DNA from: Deinococcus humi
GTDB lineage: Bacteria > Deinococcota > Deinococci > Deinococcales > Deinococcaceae
Length of the DNA: 64,000 bases
NCBI RefSeq assembly: GCF_014201875.1
Contig: NZ_JACHFL010000003.1
Span: 124,001-188,000 of the forward strand
Reading direction: 5' to 3'
The notes beneath the pieces are model-generated. The model had not been told where the DNA came from. It was given only the letters and a program-made list of their open reading frames with translations, and made no database searches. Positions 10,181 through 28,197 of the stretch are shown here, piece by piece; the stretch's first letter is position 1, and every line of letters starts with the position of its first letter. The position numbers and the translations under genes were made by a program.

Positions 10181-11521
<1,341 letters not shown>

Positions 11522-11773
11522 AACCCACTCCTTTGCACGGACTTCAGAGCGTGAACCCACGTCTGGCCGCAAATCCACAGCCCTCAGCGCCCACATGCCC
11601 ACACTTGAAATGAGCGCGGCGCTGGGGCCGCCAAATCAATGCAGCTTATCAGGCGGCAGGGAGATGGGCGAGAGGGCACATGGGACTGGGTGGAGGAACA
11701 GGCCGTGAGGACCCCGCCTTCACCGTGAATTTTAAATGCGGCCCTGCTCTGGCCCCAACCTGCCCTAACCTGC

Positions 11774-11779
11774 TAGAAT
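11774..11779 (+). promoter_or_regulatory. Candidate -10 box of uvrA
   Basis: TAGAAT in the upstream region of uvrA, about 112 bases before the TTG start codon. The -35 region is weak, and this is the best -10 match in the interval. Confidence 0.45.
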
Positions 11780-11811
11780 ATCCCGTTTCAGAGCGGAGGG
11801 CGTGGCATCTC

Positions 11812-11828
11812 TTACGCATCAGACAGAA
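11812..11828 (+). promoter_or_regulatory. Candidate radiation/desiccation response motif (DdrO operator) at uvrA
   Basis: The 17 bases TTACGCATCAGACAGAA keep the outer parts of the known Deinococcus motif TTATGTCATTGACATAA: 11 of 17 positions agree, including TTA, the following G, and GACA.AA. It lies 33 bases downstream of the candidate uvrA -10, a position compatible with repressor action. uvrA belongs to the DdrO/IrrE regulon described in Deinococcus. Degenerate in the centre, so this remains a candidate. Confidence 0.5.
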
Positions 11829-11890
11829 TCCTGCGCGGCCCGATTTGACGTGCTGACCGCGCTTTTCAGCAAAAGAAGGGAGCGATCCTC

Positions 11891-14913
<3,023 letters not shown>

Positions 14914-14917
<4 letters not shown>

Positions 14918-15690
14918 CCAAACCGCCCGCGTCCGAGCAGTCTGATCTGCACCCTGAAGCCGTCCAGCCCGCCGGGGAACAGGCTGTTGCCGAAGTCACC
15001 TCCTCGGCATCGGCGGACGCGGAGCAGACGGTGGTGGCGCGGCCCAGTGGAGGCGCTGTGGTCAATCTGACCAAAACCTCCGGGCAGGGCGAAGAGCTGG
15101 GACGCCCTTCGCCCGCCCGCGCCGCGCCGCCGCTGACCCCCCTGCCCAGCCGGGCCGAGGAGGAGCGGCCCTACCGCACCCGCTTCCTGAATCTCCTGCG
15201 CCTGCTGGGTGGCTGGGCGGTGCTGGGGGCGCTGGCCTACGTTATGTGGACGCCCGGCGAGTGGTACAACAGCCTGCTGGTGTGGGTCTTCCTGGTGATC
15301 GTGGCTGACGAGTTCGGTGGCTGGTTCGGTTATCTGGGGCTGCTGTTGGGCGGGCTGGGCTATTTCAGCCCCTCGTTGCCGCCGGCGCAATGGCTGGTCA
15401 TTCTGCCGCTGGTGGGCGGAGCATTGATGGCGCTGCTGCTGGTCAAGCACTCGGGCGGCGTGCTGGTGCTGCCGTTCGCGGGCCTGCTGTATGCCGGAAC
15501 GCTGCTGGCGGTGGCACGCTTCGGGACCAAGTTTGATCCCACCCTTAAGCTGCCTGCCAACGACACGTTTCTGCGCGCGGCCCTGATCGCCATGCTGGCG
15601 GGCCTGGGATTCAGCCTGGTGCGGCAGTTGATCGGGCTGTGGCTGCGGCGGCGTGGACGGCAGACTGCCGCCGTGGGCCTGCCGGCCTGA
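14914..15690 (+). CDS. Hypothetical membrane protein coupled to uvrA
   Basis: A 258-residue protein whose ATG overlaps the uvrA stop, so it is almost certainly co-translated with it. Residues 1-90 are polar, Pro/Ala/Glu-rich and probably disordered. From about residue 95 there are some five or six hydrophobic helices (for example LLRLLGGWAVLGALAYVMWT, LLGLLLGGLGYFSP and ALIAMLAGLGFSLVRQLIGL), ending in an Arg-rich tail. No known transporter motif is seen and I do not recognise the family. Its link to nucleotide excision repair is only by position. Confidence 0.75.
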
Positions 15691-15721
15691 TCCTCAGACT
15701 TTCCATCTCTGGCTTCAGCCG

Positions 15722-15752
15722 AGCGCCCGGATACAGCTCACCTCCGGGCGCT
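15722..15752. repeat. Perfect 9-bp inverted repeat over the dsbA-like promoter
   Basis: AGCGCCCGG at 15722-15730 pairs with CCGGGCGCT at 15744-15752 across a 13-base loop. It directly abuts the TAAACT box (15752-15757) of the next gene, so it may be an operator or a terminator of the preceding gene; no T-run follows. Confidence 0.5.
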
Positions 15753-15766
15753 AAACTCTGGGCCAT

Positions 15767-16480
15767 ATGACCAGACTTCAGGGAAACAACCCCAATCGCA
15801 CGATCCTGGTGGTCGGCACGCTCATTGCTGTGGTGCTCATCGCGCTGGCGCTCTTCGCGGTGCGTCAGAAGCCCGCTGCCAACGCTGGGGCGGCCCTTAG
15901 CGCCGACTTCAATCTGGACGGTGTGCCTTACATCGGTCAGGCGGACGCGCCCGTGAACATCGTGACGATCGAGGACTTCAAATGTCCAGTCTGTAAGCAG
16001 TTCAACGACACCATTGAGCCGGAACTGAAGACCAAGTATGTGGACACCGGCAAAGCCAAGATCTACACCCTGGTCTGGCCCTTCCTGGCCGAGAACGCCC
16101 GCCTGCCTACTGACGACAGCAAGATCGCGGCGCAGGCTGGCCGGTGCGTTTACGATCAGGGCGGCAACGACGCCTTCGAGGCCTACAAGAACATCCTCTT
16201 TCGTGCGCAGGGCGACGAGTCCACCGTCTGGGCCACCAAGACCCGTCTCAAGGATCTGGCAGGCAACGTGGAAGGCATCGATCAGACCCGCTTCGCGACC
16301 TGCCTGGACACCGACGCCACTGCCGCCCGCGTGGACGCCGATGAGAAGCAGGCCATGGACGCGGGGGTGAACCATACCCCAACCGTGTTCGTGAACGGCA
16401 AGGAAGTGGTGAACGGCAGTGGCGCGAGTAGCTATCTGGCCGCCGACGTCAGCAATGCTGTGGACGCCGCCCTGAAATGA
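15767..16480 (+). CDS. DsbA-like thiol-disulfide oxidoreductase, membrane-anchored
   Basis: Predicted to introduce disulfides into exported proteins. One N-terminal membrane anchor (residues 10-30, [20 protein letters not shown]) precedes an extracytoplasmic thioredoxin-fold domain. The active site is CPVC in [11 protein letters not shown] near residue 73, and the cis-proline region is HTPTVFVNG near residue 204. Length 237 residues fits DsbA/BdbD-type proteins. A TAAACT box lies nine bases before the ATG, so the leader is very short. The next gene, a DsbB-like protein, overlaps by ATGA, making this a matched oxidant/reoxidant pair. Confidence 0.88.
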   Translation: MTRLQGNNPNRTILVVGTLIAVVLIALALFAVRQKPAANAGAALSADFNLDGVPYIGQADAPVNIVTIEDFKCPVCKQFNDTIEPELKTKYVDTGKAKIYTLVWPFLAENARLPTDDSKIAAQAGRCVYDQGGNDAFEAYKNILFRAQGDESTVWATKTRLKDLAGNVEGIDQTRFATCLDTDATAARVDADEKQAMDAGVNHTPTVFVNGKEVVNGSGASSYLAADVSNAVDAALK

Positions 16481-16992
16481 GCGAGAAGTCCGTAGCACTC
16501 CCCCCAGAGGCCACATCTGAACCCCTGCGTGGCCACCGTCAGGGCATCCTGACCCCGGACAACCGGCTGTATCTGGCGTGGCTGGTGGCCCTGGCCGCCA
16601 CGCTGGGCAGCCTGTATTTCAGTGAGGTCAGAGGGTTCCGCCCCTGCGTGTTGTGCTGGTATCAACGCATCGCCATGTACCCGCTGGCGGTCATTCTGGG
16701 TATCGCCGCCCTGGGTAGTGACCTGAACATCCGACGCTACGTGCTGCCGCTGGCTGCGGTGGGCTGGGTGGTGGCCCTGATCCAGAATCTGGAAGACTGG
16801 AATGTGATTCCCACCCTCAAGGCCTGCAGCGCCCTGGTGGACCCCACCGTGGTTCCCTGCAACACGCCCTGGCCTGTCTGGGGGGCTGGCGCGTTGTCGG
16901 GCCTGAACCCGATTCTGACCATTCCGACGCTCAGTCTGATCGCCTTCACGCTGATCATTGGCCTGCTGAGCTGGCGCAGAAGCCGGACCTGA
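16477..16992 (+). CDS. DsbB/BdbC-like disulfide bond formation protein
   Basis: Integral membrane quinone reductase expected to reoxidise the DsbA-like partner encoded immediately upstream (ATGA overlap). Four hydrophobic helices are visible. The first essential cysteine pair is in [19 protein letters not shown] near residue 55, and the second pair is in the extracytoplasmic loop ([19 protein letters not shown]) near residues 112-128. Its 171 residues suit the BdbC group. A strong terminator follows at 17012, closing the operon. Confidence 0.88.
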   Translation: MSEKSVALPPEATSEPLRGHRQGILTPDNRLYLAWLVALAATLGSLYFSEVRGFRPCVLCWYQRIAMYPLAVILGIAALGSDLNIRRYVLPLAAVGWVVALIQNLEDWNVIPTLKACSALVDPTVVPCNTPWPVWGAGALSGLNPILTIPTLSLIAFTLIIGLLSWRRSRT

Positions 16993-17011
16993 ACCCATCC
17001 GTCCACAGCGG

Positions 17012-17043
17012 GCCACCGGAAGTATTTTTCCGGTGGCTCTTTT
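17012..17043 (+). terminator. Rho-independent terminator of the dsbA-dsbB operon
   Basis: GCCACCGGA pairs with TCCGGTGGC around a short AT-rich loop, followed by TCTTTTC. Located 20 bases after the dsbB-like stop. Confidence 0.85.
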
Positions 17044-17055
17044 CAGAGGTCAGCC

Positions 17056-17859
17056 ATGAATACCTTCACCGTCCAGCCTGCCACCGCCGAAACCCTTTCC
17101 GATCTCGTTGCCCTGGTCACGGACCGAGAGGACGCGGCCAGACGCCTGAGCATTCTGCGCGAACGTCTCGCCGGGGGACAGCTTCTACTGGAGCGGACAC
17201 TGATCCTGCGTTCCGAGTGGGGCGTGGAAGGTCACGTGCTGATCAATGCGATCCCTCGGATTCCGATCATTCCTCACTTGCGGGCCGACGTGCCGGAAGC
17301 AGGAGTTGTGGCGCTAGCCCACGTTATTCGTGAGCATGCTGAACCCGAACAGCAGTTGCTTCTGACGGACGCCCTCGCCCCACTTGACGCCGCGCCTTTG
17401 GAGGCTGCCGGGTGGGTCCTGGACAGCCAGCATGTCATCTACGAGACTGAGCTGCGCGCCCAGAGCTACCCGCTGGACCTACACGCGCAAACCGTGGACC
17501 CCGACCGCTCCGGTATTCGCGGGCTACTGGAAGAACTGGGGCAGCCTGATCTGGAATTGTCTCAGGGCTGGACGCTGATCGCCCTGCCTGGAGGGAATGG
17601 GTCGCCGGTGGCGCTGGGCGCGGTTGGTCCCGGCGGACGTCCGGGCTCTGCCAGCATCAACCTGATCGGTGTGCTGCCGCAAGGCCGTGGACAGGGCATG
17701 GGCACGCGCCTGCACGCGCATCTGATGGCGCTGGCCGCTCAAAACTTCGGGCGTCACGATGGTGGTACGGAGGCCGACAACGCAGCCATGCGCCGCATTT
17801 TCGATAAGCACGGCTCACGGCAGATGGCGACGCAGCTGTATTTCATACAGGAGCATTGA
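17056..17859 (+). CDS. GNAT family N-acetyltransferase
   Basis: A 267-residue protein with a C-terminal GNAT fold. The acetyl-CoA pyrophosphate loop is VLPQGRGQGMGTRLHAHLM near residue 215, followed by the helix and strand around DNAAMRRIFDKHGSRQM. The N-terminal half is poorly conserved and may be a degenerate second GNAT copy. Substrate unknown. It starts just after the dsb terminator with a GAGGT ribosome-binding site, so it is probably transcribed on its own. Several GNAT proteins occur in this window; they are not obviously close paralogues. Confidence 0.8.
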   Translation: MNTFTVQPATAETLSDLVALVTDREDAARRLSILRERLAGGQLLLERTLILRSEWGVEGHVLINAIPRIPIIPHLRADVPEAGVVALAHVIREHAEPEQQLLLTDALAPLDAAPLEAAGWVLDSQHVIYETELRAQSYPLDLHAQTVDPDRSGIRGLLEELGQPDLELSQGWTLIALPGGNGSPVALGAVGPGGRPGSASINLIGVLPQGRGQGMGTRLHAHLMALAAQNFGRHDGGTEADNAAMRRIFDKHGSRQMATQLYFIQEH

Positions 17860-17884
17860 GGCCAGCCCACTGACCGCAGCAGAA

Positions 17885-17909
17885 GGCCCTCTCCTGATCG
17901 AAGAGGGCC
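17885..17909. terminator. Hairpin between convergent genes
   Basis: GGCCCTCT and AGAGGGCC form an 8-bp stem with a nine-base loop between the ends of the GNAT gene and the convergent HRDC gene. T-runs are weak, so efficiency is uncertain. Confidence 0.5.
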
Positions 17910-17928
17910 GGACGGAGGGCGCGTGGGT

Positions 17929-19677
<1,749 letters not shown>

Positions 19678-19753
19678 GCGCTCTATTGTGCAGCACGCTT
19701 GGGTCAGGGGGTTCATGAAGGCAAATAAGGCAACCTTAGGCCTTGTCTCCCCG

Positions 19754-19759
19754 TACCGT
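19754..19759 (+). promoter_or_regulatory. Leaderless-type -10 box
   Basis: TACCGT exactly six bases before the ATG at 19766. Confidence 0.55.
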
Positions 19760-19765
19760 GGATGA

Positions 19766-20758
19766 ATGAAAGCGCTGCTCCTGTCCGTCTTGTTGCTATT
19801 GCCCGCTGCTTCTGCCCAGGGCAATGCTCCGCCCACGTCCCAGCCCACCACCGTCACTACACCGGCTGTCCCCTCGACCCTGACGCTCAGCGCCCCGCTG
19901 GGCACGCAGGTGGAATTGCAGACCACCACGATCAGCCGCACAGGAGTTTCCAACGTGCAGGTCACGGCGCTGCCCGGTTCGGCGGCGTCGGCGGATGAAC
20001 TGGCCACGATCAGGCGCAGTGTGATGGCTGGCATGGCGGGCGCGCAGGCCGTGACGGTGAAGGGCAAAGTGTTCTACCGGGTCACCGGGCGGGACGCGGG
20101 TGGCAACGTCACCCTGCTTTCCAGCGTGGTTCAGAACGTGCCGGGTCAGCCGCCGGTCACCCTCAGAATCACGCAGACGCTGGCGCGGAACGGCGCGGTG
20201 AGCGGCCTGAAGGTCGAGAGTGACACTCCGGCGCTCAACGCCGCCTTCGCTGGATTGGCCAGCGAAAAGCTGCAGGAACTCGCCAATCAGAACGGCGCCA
20301 ACTTCGCTGCCGTGTACGGGCAGCCGCTGGTGGTCAATCAGCCACGTTCGCAGACGGTGACGGTGGACGCGACCGGCCTGCTCTCGGGTCTGCTCGGCGC
20401 ATTTGCGTCCCAGGCTGAACTGCCGGAACTGTTCGGTCAGATCCAGTCCACCCCACTGCAGCTCACCACCGTCACCACATACGGCGGGTTGAACGCTCAG
20501 GGGCTGCATACCTTTGCCCAGACCAGCCGTTATGATCGCTGGAAGATCAACGTAGGGGGCAGCGCGGACCTGCCCAGGTTTGAGGTCGAAATGACCGATG
20601 GGCAGGCCAGCAGCACCCAGATCTATCGCAAGGACGGCCTGCCCGGGCCCTCCAGTCAGACGAGCCGGCAGATGCTGAACATGACGGTGGCTATTGAAGG
20701 CGTGCAGGTGAGCCTGACTATGACCATCGATCAGAGCGTGACGATGACATTGCGCTGA
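19766..20758 (+). CDS. Secreted hypothetical protein
   Basis: A 330-residue protein with a clear signal peptide ([18 protein letters not shown]; likely cleavage after ASA). The mature part is Thr/Gln/Val-rich and predicted mostly beta, with repeats of the type [20 protein letters not shown], resembling bacterial periplasmic proteins built from long antiparallel strands. The C-terminus [15 protein letters not shown] is also strand-forming. No enzyme motif was seen. Expression appears leaderless. Function unknown; an envelope location is the only firm inference. Confidence 0.75.
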   Translation: MKALLLSVLLLLPAASAQGNAPPTSQPTTVTTPAVPSTLTLSAPLGTQVELQTTTISRTGVSNVQVTALPGSAASADELATIRRSVMAGMAGAQAVTVKGKVFYRVTGRDAGGNVTLLSSVVQNVPGQPPVTLRITQTLARNGAVSGLKVESDTPALNAAFAGLASEKLQELANQNGANFAAVYGQPLVVNQPRSQTVTVDATGLLSGLLGAFASQAELPELFGQIQSTPLQLTTVTTYGGLNAQGLHTFAQTSRYDRWKINVGGSADLPRFEVEMTDGQASSTQIYRKDGLPGPSSQTSRQMLNMTVAIEGVQVSLTMTIDQSVTMTLR

Positions 20759-20856
20759 CCCACGGCCCACCCCTCGCCGCGCCCCTGGCTTACAAACGAC
20801 GCTTACAAACGCCGCCCCGCACACGCGCCATGCTGTGTCCAGACGGAGGTCACGAC

Positions 20857-22068
<1,212 letters not shown>

Positions 22069-22084
22069 CGGCGGAACGCGAAAA

Positions 22085-22120
22085 GCGGATGGCCTGAGTA
22101 CGGGCCATCTGCTTCTTCTT
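22085..22120 (+). terminator. Terminator of the VWA gene
   Basis: GCGGATGGCC pairs with GGCCATCTGC (one G-T pair) around an eight-base loop, followed by TTCTTCTT. Confidence 0.8.
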
Positions 22121-22213
22121 GGGGCAACCCCAGTGGGCTGCGGCAGCCTTGCCCTATGATCTCTGCACGCGCGGCTGCGTTTCAGAAGCCGTCAATCAGA
22201 CAATGCCCCTGGC

Positions 22214-23758
22214 TTATTCCCATTCAATCGTGGCGGGCGGCTTGCCCGTGATGTCGTAGACGACCCGGTTGATCTCGTGGACCCCGTTGACGATCCGGTT
22301 GCTCATGGTGGCCAGGAACTCCCAGGGCAGCCGCGCCCACTCGGCGGTCATGTAGTCGTCGGTGGTCACGGCGCGCAGCGCGGCCGTGTAGCTGTAGGTG
22401 CGCTCGTCACCCATCACGCCCACGCTCTGGATCGGGGTGAGGATCGCCAGCGCCTGCGAGCAGCCGTCATACAACCCGAATTCGCGCAGGCCGGAAATGA
22501 AGATATCGTCCACCCGGCGCAGGATGTCCATCTTTTCCTCGGAAATGGCACCCAGGCAACGGATCGCCAGTCCCGGCCCCGGAAAGGGATGACGCATGCG
22601 GATGTGCTCAGGCAGGCCCAGCAGGCGGGCGATCTCACGCACCTCGTCCTTGAACAGCGTGCGGAAGGGTTCCACCAGCTTGAAGTTCAGGTCCTCGGGT
22701 AGGCCGCCAACGTTGTGGTGGCTCTTGATGTTGGCCGCGCCGCTCTTGTCCGCACTCAGCCCGCCCGCCGATTCGATTACATCCGGGTACAGCGTGCCCT
22801 GCGCCAGGAAATCGAACCCGCCGTGTTCCCGCGTCTGCTTCGCCGCCTCGCGCTCGAAGGCCCGGATGAACTCGCGCCCGATGATCTTGCGCTTCTGCTC
22901 GGGGTCCGAGACACCCTCCAGGGCGCCCATGAACTCGGCTCGGGCGTCTACCGTGACCAGATGCACGCCCAGCGGAATCAGGGCGGCCTCCACCTGTTCG
23001 CGTTCGCCCAGGCGCAGCAGGCCATGATCGATGAAGACTGCGGTGAGCCGCTCTCCGATCGCCCGCGCCAGCAATAGCCCCAGCGTGGAGCTGTCCACGC
23101 CCCCGCTGATCGCCAGCAGGACGCGTCCCTCACCCACCTGTGCCTGCACGTCCGAGACCAGTTCGTCGATGATGTGTGCAGCGGTCCAGTCGCGCGCCAC
23201 GCCGCAGATGGTCAGGAAGTTGCCCAGAATCTGCCCGCCCTTGGGGGTATGCACCACTTCCGGGTGAAATTGCAGGCCGTAGCGCCGCGTTTGCGTATTT
23301 TCGATGGCCGTGACCGGGGTATCCGCCGTTTCAGCGATCACCTCGTACCCCTGGGGCAACTGCGTCACGCTGTCGCTGTGGCTCATCCAAGCGACGAATT
23401 CGCCGCTGATCCCCTCGAACAGCTGGCCGCCGTAACGGGTCAGATCGGCCTTGCCGTACTCGCGTTTGCCCGCCCGTTTCACGTCGCCCCCGGCTTCGTG
23501 GGCCATGTACTGCATGCCGTAGCACACGCCCAGGATCGGAAGGTCCAGGTCCATCACGCCGGGGGCAGGCTTCGGCGCATTCTCGTCGTAGACGCTGCTG
23601 GGACCGCCCGACAGCACGATCCCCTGCGGGTCTTCCTGCTGAATGCGCTCCAGCGTGGCCGTGCCGGGCAGGATCACGCTGTAGGCCCCCAGCTCGCGGA
23701 ACCGCCGCGCGATCAGGCGGGTAAATTGACTGCCGAAATCCAGAATGACGACGCTCAT
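22214..23758 (-). CDS. guaA: GMP synthase (glutamine-hydrolysing)
   Basis: Converts XMP to GMP using ATP and glutamine. The class I amidotransferase domain is N-terminal ([20 protein letters not shown]; catalytic cysteine in [27 protein letters not shown]). The ATP pyrophosphatase motif [20 protein letters not shown] follows, and the C-terminal dimerisation part ends in [10 protein letters not shown], the normal GuaA terminus. The protein is 514 residues from the ATG at 23758, where homologues begin [11 protein letters not shown]; a longer upstream frame is ignored. A CACAAT box eight bases before the ATG suggests a nearly leaderless message. Confidence 0.96.
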   Translation of the reverse strand: MSVVILDFGSQFTRLIARRFRELGAYSVILPGTATLERIQQEDPQGIVLSGGPSSVYDENAPKPAPGVMDLDLPILGVCYGMQYMAHEAGGDVKRAGKREYGKADLTRYGGQLFEGISGEFVAWMSHSDSVTQLPQGYEVIAETADTPVTAIENTQTRRYGLQFHPEVVHTPKGGQILGNFLTICGVARDWTAAHIIDELVSDVQAQVGEGRVLLAISGGVDSSTLGLLLARAIGERLTAVFIDHGLLRLGEREQVEAALIPLGVHLVTVDARAEFMGALEGVSDPEQKRKIIGREFIRAFEREAAKQTREHGGFDFLAQGTLYPDVIESAGGLSADKSGAANIKSHHNVGGLPEDLNFKLVEPFRTLFKDEVREIARLLGLPEHIRMRHPFPGPGLAIRCLGAISEEKMDILRRVDDIFISGLREFGLYDGCSQALAILTPIQSVGVMGDERTYSYTAALRAVTTDDYMTAEWARLPWEFLATMSNRIVNGVHEINRVVYDITGKPPATIEWE

Positions 23759-23914
23759 CGCTGCCGATTGTGGCACGGCGGCGCGTGCCGGAGGAGGCTG
23801 CCCTGCACCATCAGGTGCCCACGTCACTCAGGGGGGTTGGCATTTGAAACCTCCAGCCCGACTATTCCAGTCAACCTCACGCTGCTTTCCCGTGGCAGGC
23901 GGCACAATAAGGCC

Positions 23915-25168
<1,254 letters not shown>

Positions 25169-25188
25169 GGGCAGGGGCCGCCTTACCT

Positions 25189-25593
25189 TTACCCTTCGGG
25201 GGCGTCCAGCGTCGGCGGCGTGATGTCGTCGACGTAGAACCAGCGCCCATCCACCTGCGTGAACAGACTGCGTTCGCGCAGCACGTACCGCTCGCCCCGG
25301 TCCACCTGCAGGGCGGCGCTGAATTCCACCTCCTCACCGCACGCCTCATGCACTTTCAGCCACAGGTAACGGGTGGCCGGGTTCAGGTGCAGGTCTGATG
25401 GGCGCGTGTCCGGGTGCCAAGTGGCGAGCACGTAGGGGGCATTGCCCAGCGCGTACGCCGAGTAGCGCGAGCGCATCAACACTTCAGGGGTCTGCGCGGG
25501 CCGCGAGCCGTCGTGTGCCGGGCCGCAGCAGTGGGCGTAACTGCGCCCGGAGCCGCACGGGCAGGACTTGAACGGGGGATAGGCCAGCGGCAT
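25189..25593 (-). CDS. YchJ-family protein with SEC-C zinc motif
   Basis: A 134-residue protein of the YchJ/UPF0225 family. The N-terminal SEC-C zinc ligand set is CPCGSGRSYAHCCGP near residue 11, followed by the family core with LMRSRYSAYALGNAPYVLAT and a C-terminal NTF2-like beta sheet ending at VDGRWFYVDDITPP. Biochemical function is not established. TAGCTT lies exactly six bases before the ATG, so it is probably leaderless. It ends 20 bases from the convergent aconitase-family gene. Confidence 0.9.
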   Translation of the reverse strand: MPLAYPPFKSCPCGSGRSYAHCCGPAHDGSRPAQTPEVLMRSRYSAYALGNAPYVLATWHPDTRPSDLHLNPATRYLWLKVHEACGEEVEFSAALQVDRGERYVLRERSLFTQVDGRWFYVDDITPPTLDAPEG

Positions 25594-25599
25594 GCGGTC

Positions 25600-25605
25600 A
25601 AGCTA
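25600..25605 (-). promoter_or_regulatory. Leaderless-type -10 box of the YchJ-family gene
   Basis: TAGCTT on the minus strand, six bases before the ATG at 25593. Confidence 0.55.
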
Positions 25606-25739
25606 ACGCAGTCGGGGGGGACAGGTGGGCTCATCTGAACCGGGTTCAGCGCACAGTTCAGGTCGGGCTGCTGGCGCGGATGGCTTACAGAGCCTTGTTG
25701 TCACAGAATGGACAGACTGACCCGTCATAATGGCCCCGG

Positions 25740-26570
25740 ATGACCCGCGCCGATCCGATCACCTCGTTGCAAAATCCTCAGCTTAAGCGGCTGGTGCGTC
25801 TGCATACGCGGCGCTCGCGTGAACAGGAGGCCGTCATTTTAATTGAGGGCGCCCGGGAACTGTCGCGTGCGCTGGCCGCTGGCGTGCAGCCGACCGAGAT
25901 CTTCAGCGCCCCTGAACTGCACAGCCCCGAGGCCGCTGAAGTGGCCCCGACGCTGCCCACCCTGCCCACGCTGCTGTCGCCCGCCGCCTTCGAGAAGGTC
26001 AGTGGGCGTGAGAACCCCGATGGGCTGCTGGCTGTGGCGCCCAGGCCCGCCGTCATGCTGCCTGATCTGCCAGGCGACGCCGTGGTGGTGGTCCTTGACG
26101 GCCTGGAGAAACCCGGCAACGTGGGCGCAATCCTGCGGACGGCGGACGCCTCGGGTGCGGCGGCGGTGCTGGTGCTGGGGCGCGGCGCAGATCCCTACGG
26201 CCCCAATGTGATCCGCGCCAGTCAGGGCAGCGTGTTTGCCCTGCCAGTGGTCGCGCTGGACGAGGAAGCGGCGCAAGATTACCTGACGGCGCAGGGTTGC
26301 GTGATGGTGGCCTGCACCCCCGACGCGCCGCACGTCTACTGGGACGCGCCGCTGACCGGACGGGTGGCCCTGCTGCTGGGGACCGAACACGGCGGGCTTC
26401 CCACGCACTGGCGACAGGCAGGGAGCCACGGCAGCGGTCTGAGCGTCCGCATTCCCATGGAGCCGGGCAGCGCGGCCGACAGCCTGAATGTGGCGACGGC
26501 GGCAGCCCTGATGTTGTTCGAATGTGCCCGGCAGCGCCGGGGCACGGGAGCCGCCGGAGCCGGACAATGA
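25740..26570 (+). CDS. TrmH/SpoU-family RNA 2'-O-methyltransferase
   Basis: SAM-dependent methyltransferase of the SPOUT class acting on rRNA or tRNA ribose. The N-terminal L30e-like substrate-binding region ([20 protein letters not shown]) is followed by the three SpoU motifs: [33 protein letters not shown], and [20 protein letters not shown]. Length 276 residues matches TrmH-type enzymes of the RlmB/TsnR group. A CATAAT sequence lies eight bases before the ATG, so the leader is short. Its stop overlaps the next gene's ATG (ATGA). The exact target nucleotide cannot be read from sequence. Confidence 0.88.
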   Translation: MTRADPITSLQNPQLKRLVRLHTRRSREQEAVILIEGARELSRALAAGVQPTEIFSAPELHSPEAAEVAPTLPTLPTLLSPAAFEKVSGRENPDGLLAVAPRPAVMLPDLPGDAVVVVLDGLEKPGNVGAILRTADASGAAAVLVLGRGADPYGPNVIRASQGSVFALPVVALDEEAAQDYLTAQGCVMVACTPDAPHVYWDAPLTGRVALLLGTEHGGLPTHWRQAGSHGSGLSVRIPMEPGSAADSLNVATAAALMLFECARQRRGTGAAGAGQ

Positions 26571-27760
26571 GCCCAGCTGCCGACTATGGTCAAGATCCCT
26601 ACCGCGAGTGGCTGCGAACCCGGCTGAGTCAGGAACTGGGGCTGCACGGGGCCGAGGCGGCGATTCAGGGTGCGGTGCAGCGCCGGGGCTGGCCAGCCCT
26701 GCGGGCCCTGGGGCCGCGCGACGTCGTGGCCGTATTGCAGGATGTGTACAGCGGGTTGCGCCAGACCATCGGGGACACCCGCGCCGATGCCTGGTTGCAG
26801 GGCACGACCGTGGACCTGGCCGACTACGCTCAGAGCGTACCGGTTCCGGCCCAGCCCACCCCCGGCCCCCTGGCCCCCGAACCCACGCCCGCGCCGCTGC
26901 GCTGGGGACGGCGGGCCCATGACCTGCCGTTGCTGCTGGCCCGCGCCAATGCCGAGATCGCGGGCCGCAGCCTGGCGGCCGTGCGCGCGGACGCCACCCT
27001 GCTGGGTCTGGCCGGAACCGCCGAGTGGGACTTGCAGGCCGCTCTGGCCGAGGTGAGGCGCTGGGAAACCGAGGAAATGCTCAGCAGCCTGCGGGCCGAT
27101 CAGTCCCGCGTCGAGGTGGCCGACGCCGTGGCCGCCGCCGTGGCCCAGGCCGAGTGGCTACGCATGCATGTCCGTGAGCTTCAGACCGAGGAGCGGGGCG
27201 GCCACAACGTCGGCGTGCAGCTGGCCCACGCCCACCTGACCCTGACCCAGCTCGATGCCTTTCTGGAAGCGTTTCTACCGCTTGTGGACGCCGACGACGC
27301 AGACCTGCCGCTCTCCTCGCCCCAGGCCAGACTGGACCGCGAGTTCTTCTCGCTGGAAGTGCCGCTCAATCCGGCAGTGCTGCGCGCCCGCCACGCCCTG
27401 AAGCTGGCGCAGTGGCGGGCCGAGGCTGAGCCGTCGGCGGAGCCAGCCGTCGTTGTGGCCCAACAGGCCCTGGAAGCGGCCGAGACTGAGGCACGCGCGC
27501 AACTGGAGGCCACTCTGCAGTCGGCGCGCACCGCCCAGGCCAAGTTCGCGCCGCTATGGCAACAGGTGGGCGCGTTGGAAGAGCGCCTCAAAGTGCTCGG
27601 CCAGCGCGGCGGCGATCCCCTCAGTCGGGCACGTGTCCGTCTGGAATGGCGGCAGGCTCGTGCGGCGGCGCGGGTGCAGGCGCACCTGCTGGAACAGGCC
27701 ACGCGGTTGCTCGAGGCGCTGGTGGATGGGTCCGATCTGCCCAGGCAGCTCTCCATCTAG
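26567..27760 (+). CDS. Hypothetical helical protein coupled to the TrmH-type gene
   Basis: A 397-residue protein starting inside the stop of the upstream methyltransferase gene, hence translationally coupled. It is Ala/Leu/Arg-rich. A globular first 85 residues are followed by a proline-rich linker ([19 protein letters not shown]) and then by long alpha-helical, partly coiled-coil stretches ([40 protein letters not shown]). No membrane segment or catalytic motif is visible and the family is not recognised. Coupling suggests a shared role with RNA modification, but this is only positional. Confidence 0.7.
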   Translation: MSPAADYGQDPYREWLRTRLSQELGLHGAEAAIQGAVQRRGWPALRALGPRDVVAVLQDVYSGLRQTIGDTRADAWLQGTTVDLADYAQSVPVPAQPTPGPLAPEPTPAPLRWGRRAHDLPLLLARANAEIAGRSLAAVRADATLLGLAGTAEWDLQAALAEVRRWETEEMLSSLRADQSRVEVADAVAAAVAQAEWLRMHVRELQTEERGGHNVGVQLAHAHLTLTQLDAFLEAFLPLVDADDADLPLSSPQARLDREFFSLEVPLNPAVLRARHALKLAQWRAEAEPSAEPAVVVAQQALEAAETEARAQLEATLQSARTAQAKFAPLWQQVGALEERLKVLGQRGGDPLSRARVRLEWRQARAAARVQAHLLEQATRLLEALVDGSDLPRQLSI

Positions 27761-27820
27761 GCTGGGAAATCGGCAACGAAACCTCAACCTGTTTGGCGTT
27801 CTGCCGCCCACCCCATGGTC

Positions 27821-27826
27821 TACCCT
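27821..27826 (+). promoter_or_regulatory. Leaderless-type -10 box
   Basis: TACCCT exactly six bases before the ATG at 27833. Confidence 0.55.
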
Positions 27827-27832
27827 GCGGCC

Positions 27833-28153
27833 ATGACCAATGAACCGGGAGAAGTGGCGTTCAAGGACAACGAGGCCAAACAGCAGTACGAGGTGTACGT
27901 GAATGGTCAGCTGGCGGGACACGCGGAATACCGCCCACTGCCCGAGGCGCGGCTGCTGCCGCACACCGAACTGGACGATCAGTACGAGGGCCAGGGCCTG
28001 GGCTCCAGACTGGTGCAGTTCGCGCTGGATGATTTGCGAGAGCGCGGCCTGAACGCCGTCCCGACCTGCCCCTTTGTCGCGAGCTACATCCGCAAGCATC
28101 CCGAATACCTGGAACTGGTGAAGCCCGAGCAGCGGCGGCCCCTGGGGCTATAA
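27833..28153 (+). CDS. Small GNAT-like N-acetyltransferase (YjdJ type)
   Basis: A 106-residue protein of the minimal GNAT group. The acetyl-CoA loop is YEGQGLGSRLVQFALDDLRE near residue 60, followed by PTCPFVASYIRKHPEYLELV, a segment very typical of the YjdJ-like small acetyltransferases. The start at 27833 rather than the upstream in-frame codon is supported by the TACCCT box spaced for a leaderless start. Substrate unknown. Independent of the upstream helical-protein gene. Confidence 0.85.
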   Translation: MTNEPGEVAFKDNEAKQQYEVYVNGQLAGHAEYRPLPEARLLPHTELDDQYEGQGLGSRLVQFALDDLRERGLNAVPTCPFVASYIRKHPEYLELVKPEQRRPLGL

Positions 28154-28185
28154 ACCGCAGAGGCGACTTTCGACCTAACGTTTGT

Positions 28186-28191
28186 TAGTCT
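28186..28191 (+). promoter_or_regulatory. Leaderless-type -10 box
   Basis: TAGTCT exactly six bases before the ATG at 28198. Confidence 0.55.
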
Positions 28192-28197
28192 GAACTG

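Larger units (their letters stand above)
11522..11890. other. Intergenic region between divergent obgE and uvrA
   Basis: About 370 bases without a supported gene. It contains the uvrA promoter elements: TAGAAT at 11774-11779, a candidate response motif at 11812-11828 and the GAAGGGAG ribosome-binding site just before the TTG start. The part near obgE should hold that gene's promoter, but no convincing boxes were identified. Confidence 0.6.

Noticed and set aside
19678..20067. N-terminal extension of the HRDC gene by 130 codons
   Set aside because: Overlaps the divergent secreted-protein gene and its promoter; no signal at the upstream start.
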